Source: Nicotiana tabacum
Lineage: Eukaryota; Streptophyta; Magnoliopsida; Solanales; Solanaceae
Reading direction: 5' to 3'
Assembly (NCBI RefSeq): GCF_000715075.1
Contig: NC_134085.1
Location: 134,492,060 to 134,556,059 of the forward strand
Length of the DNA stretch: 64,000 nucleotides
Positions 22,244 to 31,847 of this stretch are shown here, piece after piece. The position numbers were made by a program, and so were the translations under genes. The notes beneath the pieces were generated by a model. It did not search any database. It had not been told where the DNA came from and saw only the letters and a program-made list of their open reading frames with translations. Each line of letters begins with the position of its first letter. Position 1 is the stretch's first letter.

Positions 22244-23170
22244 ATGGGATCACGATTCGAGGTGGAAGTGAAGATCTCATCGGCTAAGGATTTGAAGAAC
22301 GTGAATTGGCGTTACGGCCGTCTCAAACCCTATGCTGTTGTTTGGGTTGACCCTAAAGCCAAATGCTCCACAAAAGTCGACGAAAATGGTGACATGTCTC
22401 CTTACTGGGACGAAAAGCTTGTGATTCCTTTGTATTCTCCGATCGAGGAATCCACCTTGTACATCGATGTCGTTCACGCTAACGCCGAGAAGGATACCAA
22501 GCCTCTCATCGGCTCCGCCAAGCTTCACCTCCGTGACGTCGTCGATACCGTCGGCATCGGGAACTCTTGTGAGCGTTCACTCGATTTGAAGCGTCCTTCT
22601 GGTCGCCCTCAAGGGAAGGTGAAAGTTGAGGTCAGCGTTCGTGATCCGCGCTATCGTGCGCCGGATCCGTATTATGCTCCTCCTTACGGTGTTCCACCAC
22701 CTGGATCACGGGATTACCCGGCTGCACCGCCGCAACCTTACGGCGGATCGTACGGTGCTCCTGCTCCCTACGCTGCGCCGCCGTCGGGTTATCCGTACAG
22801 TGCCGCTCCTGCTCCGGCGCCTTATGGTCAACAACAACCGAATTACGGTGCTCCCCCTGCGCCGTACTCTCAGGGAGGTAGTTACGGGCAGCCGGGTTAC
22901 TCGCAGGCTAGTTATGGGCAGCAGCAGGGGAATTACGGGCAGGGAAGCTACGGGCAGCAAGCAGGGTATAAGTACGAGGAGAAGAAGAAGGGCAAGTTTG
23001 GAGGAATGGGGTTGGGAGCAGGATTGGCTGTGGGTGCGGTTGCAGGGGCATTGGGTGGACTCGCGATTTCGGAGGGTATTGATCACATAGAGGATAACAT
23101 CGCAGATAAGGCTGCTGAGAAGGTTGAGGATGATCTCGCCGATGATGATTATGATGGTGATGATTTCTAG
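22244..23170 (+). CDS. SRC2-like: SRC2-like C2-domain protein (308 aa, single exon)
   Basis: An uninterrupted frame with GC-rich codon use unlike the surrounding AT-rich DNA. Residues about 1-125 form a C2 domain ([18 protein letters not shown] at the start, then [10 protein letters not shown] and [16 protein letters not shown]), which binds phospholipid, often with calcium. Residues about 135-245 are a Pro/Tyr/Gly/Gln-rich low-complexity linker with repeated PYG, SYG and GQ motifs. Residues about 252-280 ([20 protein letters not shown]) are a Gly/Ala-rich hydrophobic segment that could insert in a membrane. The end is very acidic ([13 protein letters not shown]). This order is that of plant SRC2 ('soybean gene regulated by cold 2') proteins, which act at membranes in cold and defence responses. 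The ATG chosen is the first in frame after the TATA box, and [10 protein letters not shown] is a natural C2 start. Confidence 0.93.
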   Translation: MGSRFEVEVKISSAKDLKNVNWRYGRLKPYAVVWVDPKAKCSTKVDENGDMSPYWDEKLVIPLYSPIEESTLYIDVVHANAEKDTKPLIGSAKLHLRDVVDTVGIGNSCERSLDLKRPSGRPQGKVKVEVSVRDPRYRAPDPYYAPPYGVPPPGSRDYPAAPPQPYGGSYGAPAPYAAPPSGYPYSAAPAPAPYGQQQPNYGAPPAPYSQGGSYGQPGYSQASYGQQQGNYGQGSYGQQAGYKYEEKKKGKFGGMGLGAGLAVGAVAGALGGLAISEGIDHIEDNIADKAAEKVEDDLADDDYDGDDF

Positions 23171-24112
23171 GAAAATTACCTACCATCTTTGATCTAGTTG
23201 ACTTTGATTTGCATTTCTGAAAGATAAAAATTGGGTTCTTTAACCTTGAAAGCAAACGCTTGTAGACTTTATGCTTATAATTATTGTTAGATGTAATATG
23301 TTTTGTAGTGTCGAACACATAACATGTAATGTATGCAAGTTGTTGCTATCAATTTCGATGTTTACGTCCAAACTTCCATTAGGCAGATTTGCGATCTTAA
23401 TTGCTAGACGTAAGCAATTAATACATTTATTAGGTAATTCTGGTGAAGATGAAGGAACCAAAACCATGCCATATGCGTATTTCAATTTATTTGATCCATT
23501 GACTCGCCTGGCTTTTATCTCATGTTTTTATGTGCACATTTTGAATTTCTTTGTTTAAGATAACATGTAGGGTTCCATAAGGCTCTAGATTGCGCGATCT
23601 CAATTGCTCAATGTAAACTATTTGTACATGTATTCGGTAATTCTGCTGAAGATGAAGGAAAAAGCGATGTGGTTTTGTATTCAAAGCATGTTTGATCCAT
23701 CCACTCGCATCTTAATCTTATGTTTTTATGTGCACAATTTGAATTCACAAGACATGTGTATTCACTAACCTCCCTAAATATCACTTGTGGGAATACACAT
23801 TGTTATTGGTGTTGCTATACTACTATGGAAAAGTTAAGTTCAGTAATGTTAGTACCACTCATCCAAAAATACCTTCCAAGAGAACACTCTTTAGCACTAA
23901 CCATTGTAATGCTTGGGTTCATCGCAAATTAAATTCAGATTTTCGTTATAAGCCACACCCAAAATCTCTAACCTTTCCTCTAAACTCTAGACAATTCAGG
24001 GTGTACACAACCAGCAACTTGGAATTTTCTTCCTCAAACACAAGATAACGTCAATATATACTTCTTTGCTTTCCCGATGAGTAACGCCAAAGACTTAGAC
24101 TTGAACGTAGTG
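23171..24112. other. Region downstream of the SRC2-like gene with a diverged ~200-bp tandem duplication
   Basis: Two blocks, about 23340-23546 and 23547-23748, share in order GCAATT-containing, GGTAATTCTG(G/C)TGAAG, TGATCCAT and TGTTTTTATGTGCACA segments at an offset of 198-203 bases. The first half may include the gene's 3' untranslated region. No further gene is supported; ORFs 23271-23558 and 23785-24048 look fortuitous. Confidence 0.6.
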
Positions 24113-24117
24113 CAATT
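24113..24117. repeat. Target site duplication (left), CAATT
   Basis: CAATT directly before the left copia LTR is repeated at 30812-30816 directly after the right one. Confidence 0.92.
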
Positions 24118-25132
24118 TGTTGGGTTTTATGTATTTAAGTATATTAAATACTTAAAAGAGGGTGAATGGGAAATCGAAAGAAATGAAATTTTTGAGTGAA
24201 ATTTTAAGTTTTTTCCCTTGGCAAATGGACATTGTCCCATATTGGAAGAGGAAGAGATTTTTTATGGGTATATAAGCAATTGCTCTTCTTCTAGCTCTTA
24301 TAGAGTTGAGAAGAAGGCAAGCCTCGCGCCGTCGTCGTCGCTCGGCTTCGGCTTCGGTCAATTGATTGATTAATTTTTTGGACCAAATTTATTTGTTAAT
24401 AGTAAAATATTTACAGAAATGTTATTAAATATTTGTTTTAATAACAGAAGATTAATATTAAAATAAATATTAATATTAAATCCAATCGGATTTGGATTTG
24501 GTCAAATGATCGATTGATTGATTAATTTTTTGGACCAAATTTATTTGTTAATAGTAAAATATTAACAGAAATGTTATTAAATATTTGTTTTAATAACAGA
24601 ATATTAATATTAAAATAAATATTAATATTAAATCCAATCCGTTTATCAGTTGTGTAACTGAAAATTAAACTACCCTCTTCAATTTTTCCTCTTTATTGTT
24701 GAGTAAATCGCCATTTATGTTGTGGCCATTTTGCATAAACAGCCATTCTAAAAGTTGCATCTCTTCAGATTTCAGCCCAACTTTGGCTATAAATACAAGA
24801 CTATTCCGCTCAAAATTTTTTACGAATTTTCTGAGTTCTTCTCCTTCCTTCTGCATATTTTAACTTCAAAGAAAGCAACAGTGAGTGTGATTTGCTACCG
24901 AACTTTGTGTTCGCTGAAACACTGGGATTTGAAGTACCACTACACCAGTGTGTAATTCGTTCTATCCTAGGAGGAAATAATCCATAACCTTGGGTACTAG
25001 GAGGGGATTAAATTCCTTAAGGAAACACTATGAATTCAGTGGGCTCGAATTAGTTTTTGTTATTTCGTTTACATTTCTGTTTATGTTATTTTATTTTCTC
25101 CAGAATTGTTTTACAAATACAGATTACTAACA
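24118..25132 (+). repeat. 5' LTR of the copia element, with internal 152-bp duplication
   Basis: Starts TGTTGGGTTT and ends ATTACTAACA. A TATA box (TATATAAG, 24269-24276) follows the CCCATATTGG block. A 152-bp unit starting GATTGATTAATTTTTTGG is present twice (24364-24515 and from 24516 to about 24643), whereas the 3' LTR has only one copy. Confidence 0.95.
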
Positions 25133-25263
25133 AGCTTAAGGAATTTATTATATTTTCTGTATTTGTACTCACTTTTTGTGGAGAGTAAAACCTTTGTGCT
25201 TTTGTACTCTATTGGAGATTAAAATCTACGTGGTTTTAACGTTTGTGTCATTCTTTTACAGAA

Positions 25264-26190
25264 ATGACTAATGATAATGTGAACCAAGTTGTTCCAATGG
25301 TGACTGTCAATGCCTCAACGAGCCGAACAACACCGACAGCATTTGCACCGGCGGAGAAACCTGGAAAATTTTCCAGGATTGATTTCAAGCGCTGGCAGCA
25401 AAAGATGTTCTTCTATTTGACTACTCTAAGTCTCCAGAAGTTCATCAAGGAAGATGTTTCTGTGTTGTCCGATGAAACTCCAGAAACTGAACGCTTTCTC
25501 GTGATCGAGGCGTGGAAGCATTCAGATTTTTTGTGCAAGAATTATATTCTAAGCGGGCTGGAGGATGCTTTGTATGCCGTCTACAGTGGTGTGGAAACGT
25601 CAAAAGAACTGTGGATTGCGCTTAAAAAGAAACACAAAACCGAAGATGTCGGGTTGAAGAAGTTCGTTGCTACAAAGTTTTTGCACTACAAAATGGTAGA
25701 TACCAAGTCTGTTATTACCCAAGTCCAAGAATTGCAAGTGATTATTCATGATCTCCTTGCTGAAGGTATAAATCAAATTAATACTGATGTTGAAAGTAGT
25801 AATCTTAGTATTTTTACTAACAGAAATTTCATTGAGGTCTTGTCATCAATGAAGTATTCCAAGTAGCAGCGATGATTGAGAAGTTGCCTCCTTTGTGGAA
25901 GGACTTCAAAAACTACTTGAAACACAAACGCAAGGAGATGTCCCTTGAAAATCTCATTGTTCGGTTGAGAATCGAAGAGGACAACAAAGCTGTTGAAAAG
26001 AGAGGTTGTGGAAACTCAACAATAATGGGAGCAAATATTGTTGAAGAGAACAAAAAGAGGAAGAAGGCTTCTGGACCGAAATACAACCCAAGCAAGAAGC
26101 GGTTCAGTGGAAATTGCTACAACTGTGGAAAAGCCAGACACAAATCTACGGAGTGTTGTGCTCCAAAGAAGACAAAAAGAAGGGTCAAGC
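25264..26190 (+). pseudogene. copia gag
   Basis: Gag starts at the ATG at 25264 (MTNDNVNQVVPMVTVN; the upstream in-frame ATG at 25243 is in the leader). It contains FSRIDFKRWQQKMFFYLTTL and later LEDALYAVYSGVETSKELW, the capsid region typical of plant copia. At about 25770 the sequence departs from the usual continuation and ends at TAG (25866-25868). The frame resumes at 25872 with MIEKLPPLWKDFKNYL and carries the zinc knuckle CYNCGKARHKSTEC, C-x2-C-x4-H-x4-C. A frameshift at about 26165-26185 then separates gag from protease. It would form the particle in an active element. Confidence 0.85.
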
Positions 26191-27393
26191 AAACATGGTT
26201 GAAAAGCATGATGATGTTGATGACTTATGTGCCATGCTTTTCGAATGCAACTTGGTGGGCAATCATAAAGAGTGGTGGATTGATTCTGGAGCCACTCGCC
26301 ATGTTTGTGCTGTTAGAGAAGCTTTTGCTACTTATGCTCCTGTTGGACCCGATGAGATGCTTTCTATGGGAAATGCTGCAAATGCCACGATTGAAGGATG
26401 TGGGAAGATATTTCTCAAAATGACTTCCGGTAAAGTGATGACTTTGAACAACATCCTTCATATTTATGAGAATAGGAAGAATTTAGTCTCTACTGGACTT
26501 CTTGTTAAGAATAGTTTTAAATGTGTTTTTGTTTCCGATAAGATTGTAATAAGTAAGAACGAAATGCTTGTAGGAAAATATTACCTCACTGAGGGCCTTT
26601 TCAAGCTGAATGTAATGGTTGTTGAAAATAATAATAAAATTTCAGCTTCGTCTTACTTACATGAGTCAAATGAATTATGGCATATACGTTTGGGTCATAT
26701 TAATTATAAAACCTTGCGAAAAATGATTAATTTGGAAGTATTGCCTAAATTTGAATGCGACAAATCAAAATGTCAAATATGTGTGGAATCTAAGTATGTT
26801 AAACATCCTTAGAAGTCAGTTGAAAGGAATTCAGATTCTTTAGACTTAATTCACATAGATATTTGCGATATGAAGTCAATACCATCTCGCGGTGGAAAGA
26901 AGTATTTCATAACTTTTATTGACGATAGTACTCGATATTGCTATGTTTACTTACTTAATAGTAAAGATAAAGCAATGGACGCATTCAAGCAATACAAAAA
27001 TGAAGTTGAAACGCAACTTAACAAGAAAATCAAAATGATAAGAAGTGATAGGGGTGGTGAATATGAATCTCCTTTTGAACAAATATGTTTAGAATATGGA
27101 ATTATTCATCAAACAATAGCCTCTTACACGCCCCAATCCAATGGGATTGCGGAAAGAAAGAATCGTTCATTAAAAGAGATGATGAACGCATTGTTGATAA
27201 GTTCTGGTTTGCCACAGAACTTGTGGGGGGAAGCTATTCTTACGGCTAGCCGAATACTAAATCGAGTACCCCATAGCTTAATACAATCCATTCCATATGA
27301 AAAATGGAAAGGAAGGAAGCCCAACTTGAATTATTTTAAAGTGTGGGGGTGTTTGGCAAAAGTGCAAGTTCCTAAACCCAAAAGGGTAAAATA
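26190..27393 (+). pseudogene. copia protease and integrase
   Basis: One frame (26114-26812) has the protease site WWIDSGATRHVC (D-S-G-A), then the pre-integrase block ELWHIRLGHINYKTLRKM with H/C zinc ligands ending CQICVESKYV, then a TAG at 26810-26812. The next frame (26870-27394) is the integrase core: first D in HIDICDM, second in IRSDRGGEY and the E in NGIAERKNRSLKE, so all three acidic residues are kept. The stop between them and another at 27392 make the polyprotein inactive. It continues in other frames to about 27800. Confidence 0.88.
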
Positions 27394-27805
27394 GGACTGA
27401 AAACCGTTGATTGTGTTTTCATAGGATATGACGACTAATAGTAAAACATATCGATTTCTGGTTCATAAATCAGAAAATCTCGATATTTATAATAATACGG
27501 TTATAAAATCAGATAATGTTGAGTTCTTTAAAAATATATATCCGTATAAAAAGGAATATGAGTCGATTGGTAAAGGATCTAAACGACCTCGGGAAGAAAC
27601 AAAAGAAAGTACCCTTAATCCGGAGGATCCAAGACGTAGTAAACGTCAAAGAACGTCTATTTCATTTGGGCCAGATTTTGTGACTTTCTTATTGGAAAAT
27701 GAGTCTCAAACATTAAAAGAAAGCTATGTCTTCTTCAGAATCATTGTTTTGGAAAGAGGCATCAATAGTGAAATAAAATCCATACTGAACAACCATACAT
27801 AGGAA

Positions 27806-28482
27806 TTGGTTGATCTTCCTCCTAGAAATAAACCGTTGTGTTTTAAATGGATCTTTAAGAGGAAAATAAAAGATGATGGCACTATTGACAAATATAAGGC
27901 AAGATTTGTGGTCAAATGGTATAGACAACGAGAAGGTCTTGACTATTTTGATACATACTCTCCAGTTACAAGAATTACGTCCATACGAACGTTAGTAGCG
28001 TTAACTACAGTTTATGGTCTTGAAATTCATCAAATGAATGTTAAGACAACCTTTTTAAATGGAGAGTTGGAGGAAGAAATCTACATGGAACAACCTGAAG
28101 GGTTTGTGATTCCAGGTAAAGAAAAGAAGGTATGTAGACTTGTTAAGTCCCTTTACGGAGTAAAATAAGCACCCAAACAATGACATGCAAAATTTGACCA
28201 AACAATATTGTCAAATGGGTTTAAGATAAATGAATGTGATAAATGTGTGTACATTAAAAATGTTCCAAATCACATAGTCATTGTTTTCTTATATGTGAAT
28301 GATATGCTGATAATGAGTAATGATATTGCCAACATAAATTCTACTAAACGTATACTAACTAGCAAGTTTGATATGAAAGACTTGGGAGTTGCAGATTTAA
28401 TTCTGGGAATTAAGATCCATAAGACTTCTCAAGGTTTGGCATTGTCACAATCTCATTATATTAAGACATCACTTGGGCTTTG
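27806..28482 (+). pseudogene. copia reverse transcriptase with two catalytic Asp-to-Asn changes
   Basis: The frame starts near NKPLCFKWIFKRKIKDDG and includes YSPVTRITSIRTLVAL and GELEEEIYMEQPEGF. After stops at 28166-28186 it continues at 28208 with CVYIKNVPNHIVIVFLYV. The motif normally QMDVKTAFLNG reads QMNVKTTFLNG, and the motif normally YVDDM reads YVNDM, so two of the three metal-binding aspartates are asparagine. Even without its stops this RT should be dead. Confidence 0.88.
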
Positions 28483-29249
28483 AAGTTGCAAAGACTCCAA
28501 TTGACGTGAATCTTGCATTAGCAAAGAACAAAGGCCAAAACATATCACAATTGGATTATGCTCGTGTGTTGGGTTGCTTAATGTACATTGTGAATTGTAC
28601 ACGACCAGATATAGCTTGTGCTATAAGTAAATTGAGTCGATATACGACCAATCCAAGTCAATCTCATTAGATGGCCATGAAACGAGTTTTGGGGTATTTA
28701 GTACATACCCAGGACTTTGCTTTGCACTACAGTAAATATCCTGCGGTCATTGAGGGATACTGTGATGCAAATTGGATCACCAGATCAACTGATTCCAAGT
28801 CCACAAGTGGATATGTATTCACTATTGGTGGAGGAGCGGTATCTTGGAAGTCGTCCAAACAAACTTGTATTGCCCGCTCTACAATGGAGGTTGAATTCAT
28901 AGCCTTAGATAAAGCCGGTGAAGAAGCTGAATGGCTCCGGAATTTCTTGGAAGATATTCCATTTTGGCCCAAACCGTTGGCACCAATATGCATACATTAC
29001 GATAGTCAAGCGACAATTGGAAAGGCTAGGAGCGTTATGTATAACGGTAAATCTCGTCATGTACGACAAAGACATAAAACCGTTAGGCAATTACTCTCTA
29101 GAGGAATTATCACGATTTATTATGTAAAGTCAAGTGATAATGTATCGGATCTACTTACAAAAGGCCTAACTAGAGAGGTAGTTGAGAAGTCATCAAGGGG
29201 AATGAGACTGTGGCCGAGAACAAGTCATAGTGGCGGTAACTCTACCTAG
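28473..29249 (+). pseudogene. copia RT end and RNase H
   Basis: Two frames separated by a TAG (28668-28670). The first has YARVLGCLMYIVNCTRPDIA, the conserved connection to RNase H. The second (28671-29249) has [20 protein letters not shown], then [20 protein letters not shown] and the C-terminal [19 protein letters not shown]. The RNase H acidic residues D (YCDA) and E (MEVEF) are visible. The stop after HSGGNST at 29247-29249 is the natural polyprotein end. Confidence 0.88.
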
Positions 29250-29801
29250 AAGACTGGAGATCCCAAGATCTAGGTTCAAGGAGATCAAACAAAGTCATTA
29301 ATGACGGTTCAACATTGTCAACTAAACTTTTTGTCCATTCTCGTGATGAGACAATGTTGTACCAAAGATAAAGTATTAAGGTTTTTTAATGATTTCTAAA
29401 TTTGATAGGGGTATATCAAATAGTATATCTACGGGACGACACGTTTATGAATCACCTATGTAAGTGTGAAGTATTAGTCGCTTCAAGGAGAATCTTGCAA
29501 GACCAGTTCTCTATGCATTTATGAAACCAGACGGTGTTCATGGCTGAAACGAACACAACAATGAGAACCAAAGACAGTTAAGGGTTGGTTGTGTGACTTG
29601 TGGTTGTCTAGGTATACACCAATGTTCGACGGTTCAAAAATATCAAATCTACCAATTGATCGAGTATATCTGACATAAGTTCACTACGGAAAGTTCAAAC
29701 GGAAACCTACTTATCCAGATGCAATTAATCCTTGCTTGCGAATCACACAGTTTTTCATGCATGTTTCCGTGATATACCCATTCCCCATTCATGTGGGGGA
29801 T
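29250..29801 (+). other. copia 3' untranslated interior with polypurine tract
   Basis: Non-coding interior between the polyprotein stop and the 3' LTR. The polypurine tract TGTGGGGGAT lies at 29792-29801, directly before the LTR start TGTTGG, as usual for copia elements. Confidence 0.85.
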
Positions 29802-30811
29802 TGTTGGAGTTTTATGTATTTAAGTATATTAAATACTTAAAAGAGGGTTAATGGGAAATGGAAAAAAATAAAATTTTTGAGTGAAATTTTAAGTTCCCCC
29901 CTTAGCAAAGGGACATTGTCCCATATTGGAAGAGGAAGAGGTTTTTTATGGGTATATAAGCAATTGCTCTTCTTCTAACTTTTAAAGAGTTGAGAAGAAG
30001 ACAAGCCTCACGCCGTCGTCATCGTCGCTCGCTCAGCTCGACTTCGACTTCGGATTTGGATTTGAATTTGGATTTGAGAAGAAGACAAGCCTCGCGTCGT
30101 CGTCGTCGCTCGGCTCTGCTTCGGCTTCGGCTTCGGATTCAGATTCAGATTCGAATTCGAATTCGAATTTGGTCAAATGATCGATTGATTGATTAATTTT
30201 TTGGACCAAATTTATTTGTTAACAGTAAAATATTAATAGAAATGTTATTAAATATTTATTTTAATAACAGAATATTAATATTAAATCTAATCCATTTTTC
30301 AGTTGTGTAACTGAAAATTAAACTACTCTCTTTAATTTTTCCTCTTTGTTTTCCCTCTTTATTGAGTAAATAGCCATTTATGTTATCGCATTTATGTTGT
30401 TGCCGTTTTGCACAAACAGTCATTCTGAAGAGTTGCACCTCTTCAGATTTTAGCCCAACTTTGACTATAAATACAAAACTATTCTGCTGAGAATTTCCAT
30501 ACGAATTTTCTAAGTTCTTCTCCTTCCTTCTGCATATTTTAACTTTAAAGAAAGTAACGGTAAGTGTGATTTGCTACCGAACTTTGTGTTCACTGAAACA
30601 CTGGGGTTTGAAGTACCACTATACCAGTGTGTAATTCGTTCTATCCCAGAAGGAAATAATTCATAACCTTGAGTACTAGGAGGAGATTAAATTCCTTAAG
30701 GAAACACTGTAAATTCAGTGGTCTCGAATTGATTTTTGTTATTTCGTTTACATTTCTGTTTATGTTATTTTATTTTCTCCAGAATTATTTTACAAAAACA
30801 GATTACTAACA
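29802..30811 (+). repeat. 3' LTR of the copia element, with a different internal duplication
   Basis: Starts TGTTGGAGTT and ends ATTACTAACA. TATA box at 29953-29960. It lacks the 152-bp duplication of the 5' LTR but has its own 84-bp partial duplication (GAGAAGAAGACAAGCCTC at 29992 and 30076) and short GGATTTGG and GATTCA runs. Confidence 0.95.
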
Positions 30812-30816
30812 CAATT
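30812..30816. repeat. Target site duplication (right), CAATT
   Basis: Exact copy of 24113-24117. Confidence 0.92.
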
Positions 30817-31754
30817 TAGATAATTTGCATTTATTGTTTAAGAGATTAAAAGGCAACGCTCTAGATGAGCATGTGCAACTACAAAGAAATTAGAGGAGAA
30901 CTTAGAGTAGAGAGAATAATAGTGTGCTTGGTACGGAGGAATATATTTTTCAAAACATATTGTCTATCACATAAATTAGATCACATATCTTAGTCAAAAC
31001 TTGTTGTCTATCACAAAAATTAAATCAAATCAATCTGATCATGATCATCATGTCTCCTAGTACAAATGTAATCCATTTGGTCCCAAAGCAGCAGGGCAGG
31101 TTATATGCGAACATCGTGCCATCAGCGTCCAATATATGATTGTACCCTTAGGCTTGCCTTTGAAGTTGCAACCACTATTTTTAGATCTCTTTTCAAGCTC
31201 ATATCTACAACAAAACAAATATAGCTGAATTGGGCGGAACGACAAATGTGGTAATTTGTCTAAATTGAGTCGCCTTTTGGAAAAATTATTTTGAGCCCAT
31301 ACGTACAATTAAACATGCACTCCTCCTCTGTGAAGACACTCAAAAATTAAACATCGTCTCTTCCTTACGCCTCTCAAGTTCTTTTGTTTCTATTCCTAAT
31401 CATACAATAAAATAGTTCCTAGTTAATTATAGATTTTTAGGGATAAGCGAGTTCTATATATATCATTAGAAACAGTGTCCAACAGAATTGTGTGGTTGAT
31501 ATTCTAGGGGCGCTCTATAGCTTAGCGAGTTGCCTTCTAAGACATATCAGAGAAAATGTTGAAATTTTGTGGACAATGAATCCCTTGCAGTGCAAGGCCC
31601 CCTTAGTAATAACATCTTAAGCGTACAGAAATATTTTTTCTTGTCTTCAAAGCGAAAACAAAACATATAGCATTTAATCAATTATAAGAGGTGCCTCAAA
31701 CGTGTACTCTCCTCTCTCCTTCTCCCTTTGAAACAGTTAAATATCTCTATTTAC
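30817..31754. other. Intergenic, upstream of the UPF0496 gene
   Basis: AT-rich sequence without a supported gene or transposon end. CT-rich patches (CTCTCCTCTCTCCTTCTCCC, about 31709-31727) just before the TATA box are common in plant promoters. Confidence 0.5.
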
Positions 31755-31760
31755 TATAAA
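31755..31760 (+). promoter_or_regulatory. Possible TATA box of the UPF0496 gene
   Basis: TATAAA lies 93 bases before the proposed start codon at 31848, between two CT-rich patches. Distance and context fit, but no transcript data are available. Confidence 0.45.
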
Positions 31761-31847
31761 CTGCTGCGTCCTCTCTCATCTTTGAATAGTTAATTACTTG
31801 TAAGGACTCCTCCTTTGAGATTTCTATTGCAGGGATTAAGAAGAAGA

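Larger units (their letters stand above)
24118..30811 (+). mobile_element. Complete but inactive Ty1/copia retrotransposon
   Basis: A 6,694-bp element on the plus strand, with LTRs of 1,015 and 1,010 bp that begin TGTTGG and end CTAACA, 5-bp target duplications, a polypurine tract before the right LTR, and gag-protease-integrase-RT-RNase H in copia order. The polyprotein has at least five frameshifts or stops. No standard TGGTATCAGAGC primer site follows the left LTR (AGCTTAAGGAATTT instead). The 5' leader has an acceptor-like TTTTACAG just before the gag ATG. Confidence 0.95.

Noticed and set aside
22626..23090. Arg-rich 154-codon plus-strand frame inside the SRC2-like gene, and antisense frames 22706-23086 and 22908-23318
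   Set aside because: They are shadows of the GC-rich, repetitive Pro/Gly/Tyr coding region; the C2 frame is clearly the real one.
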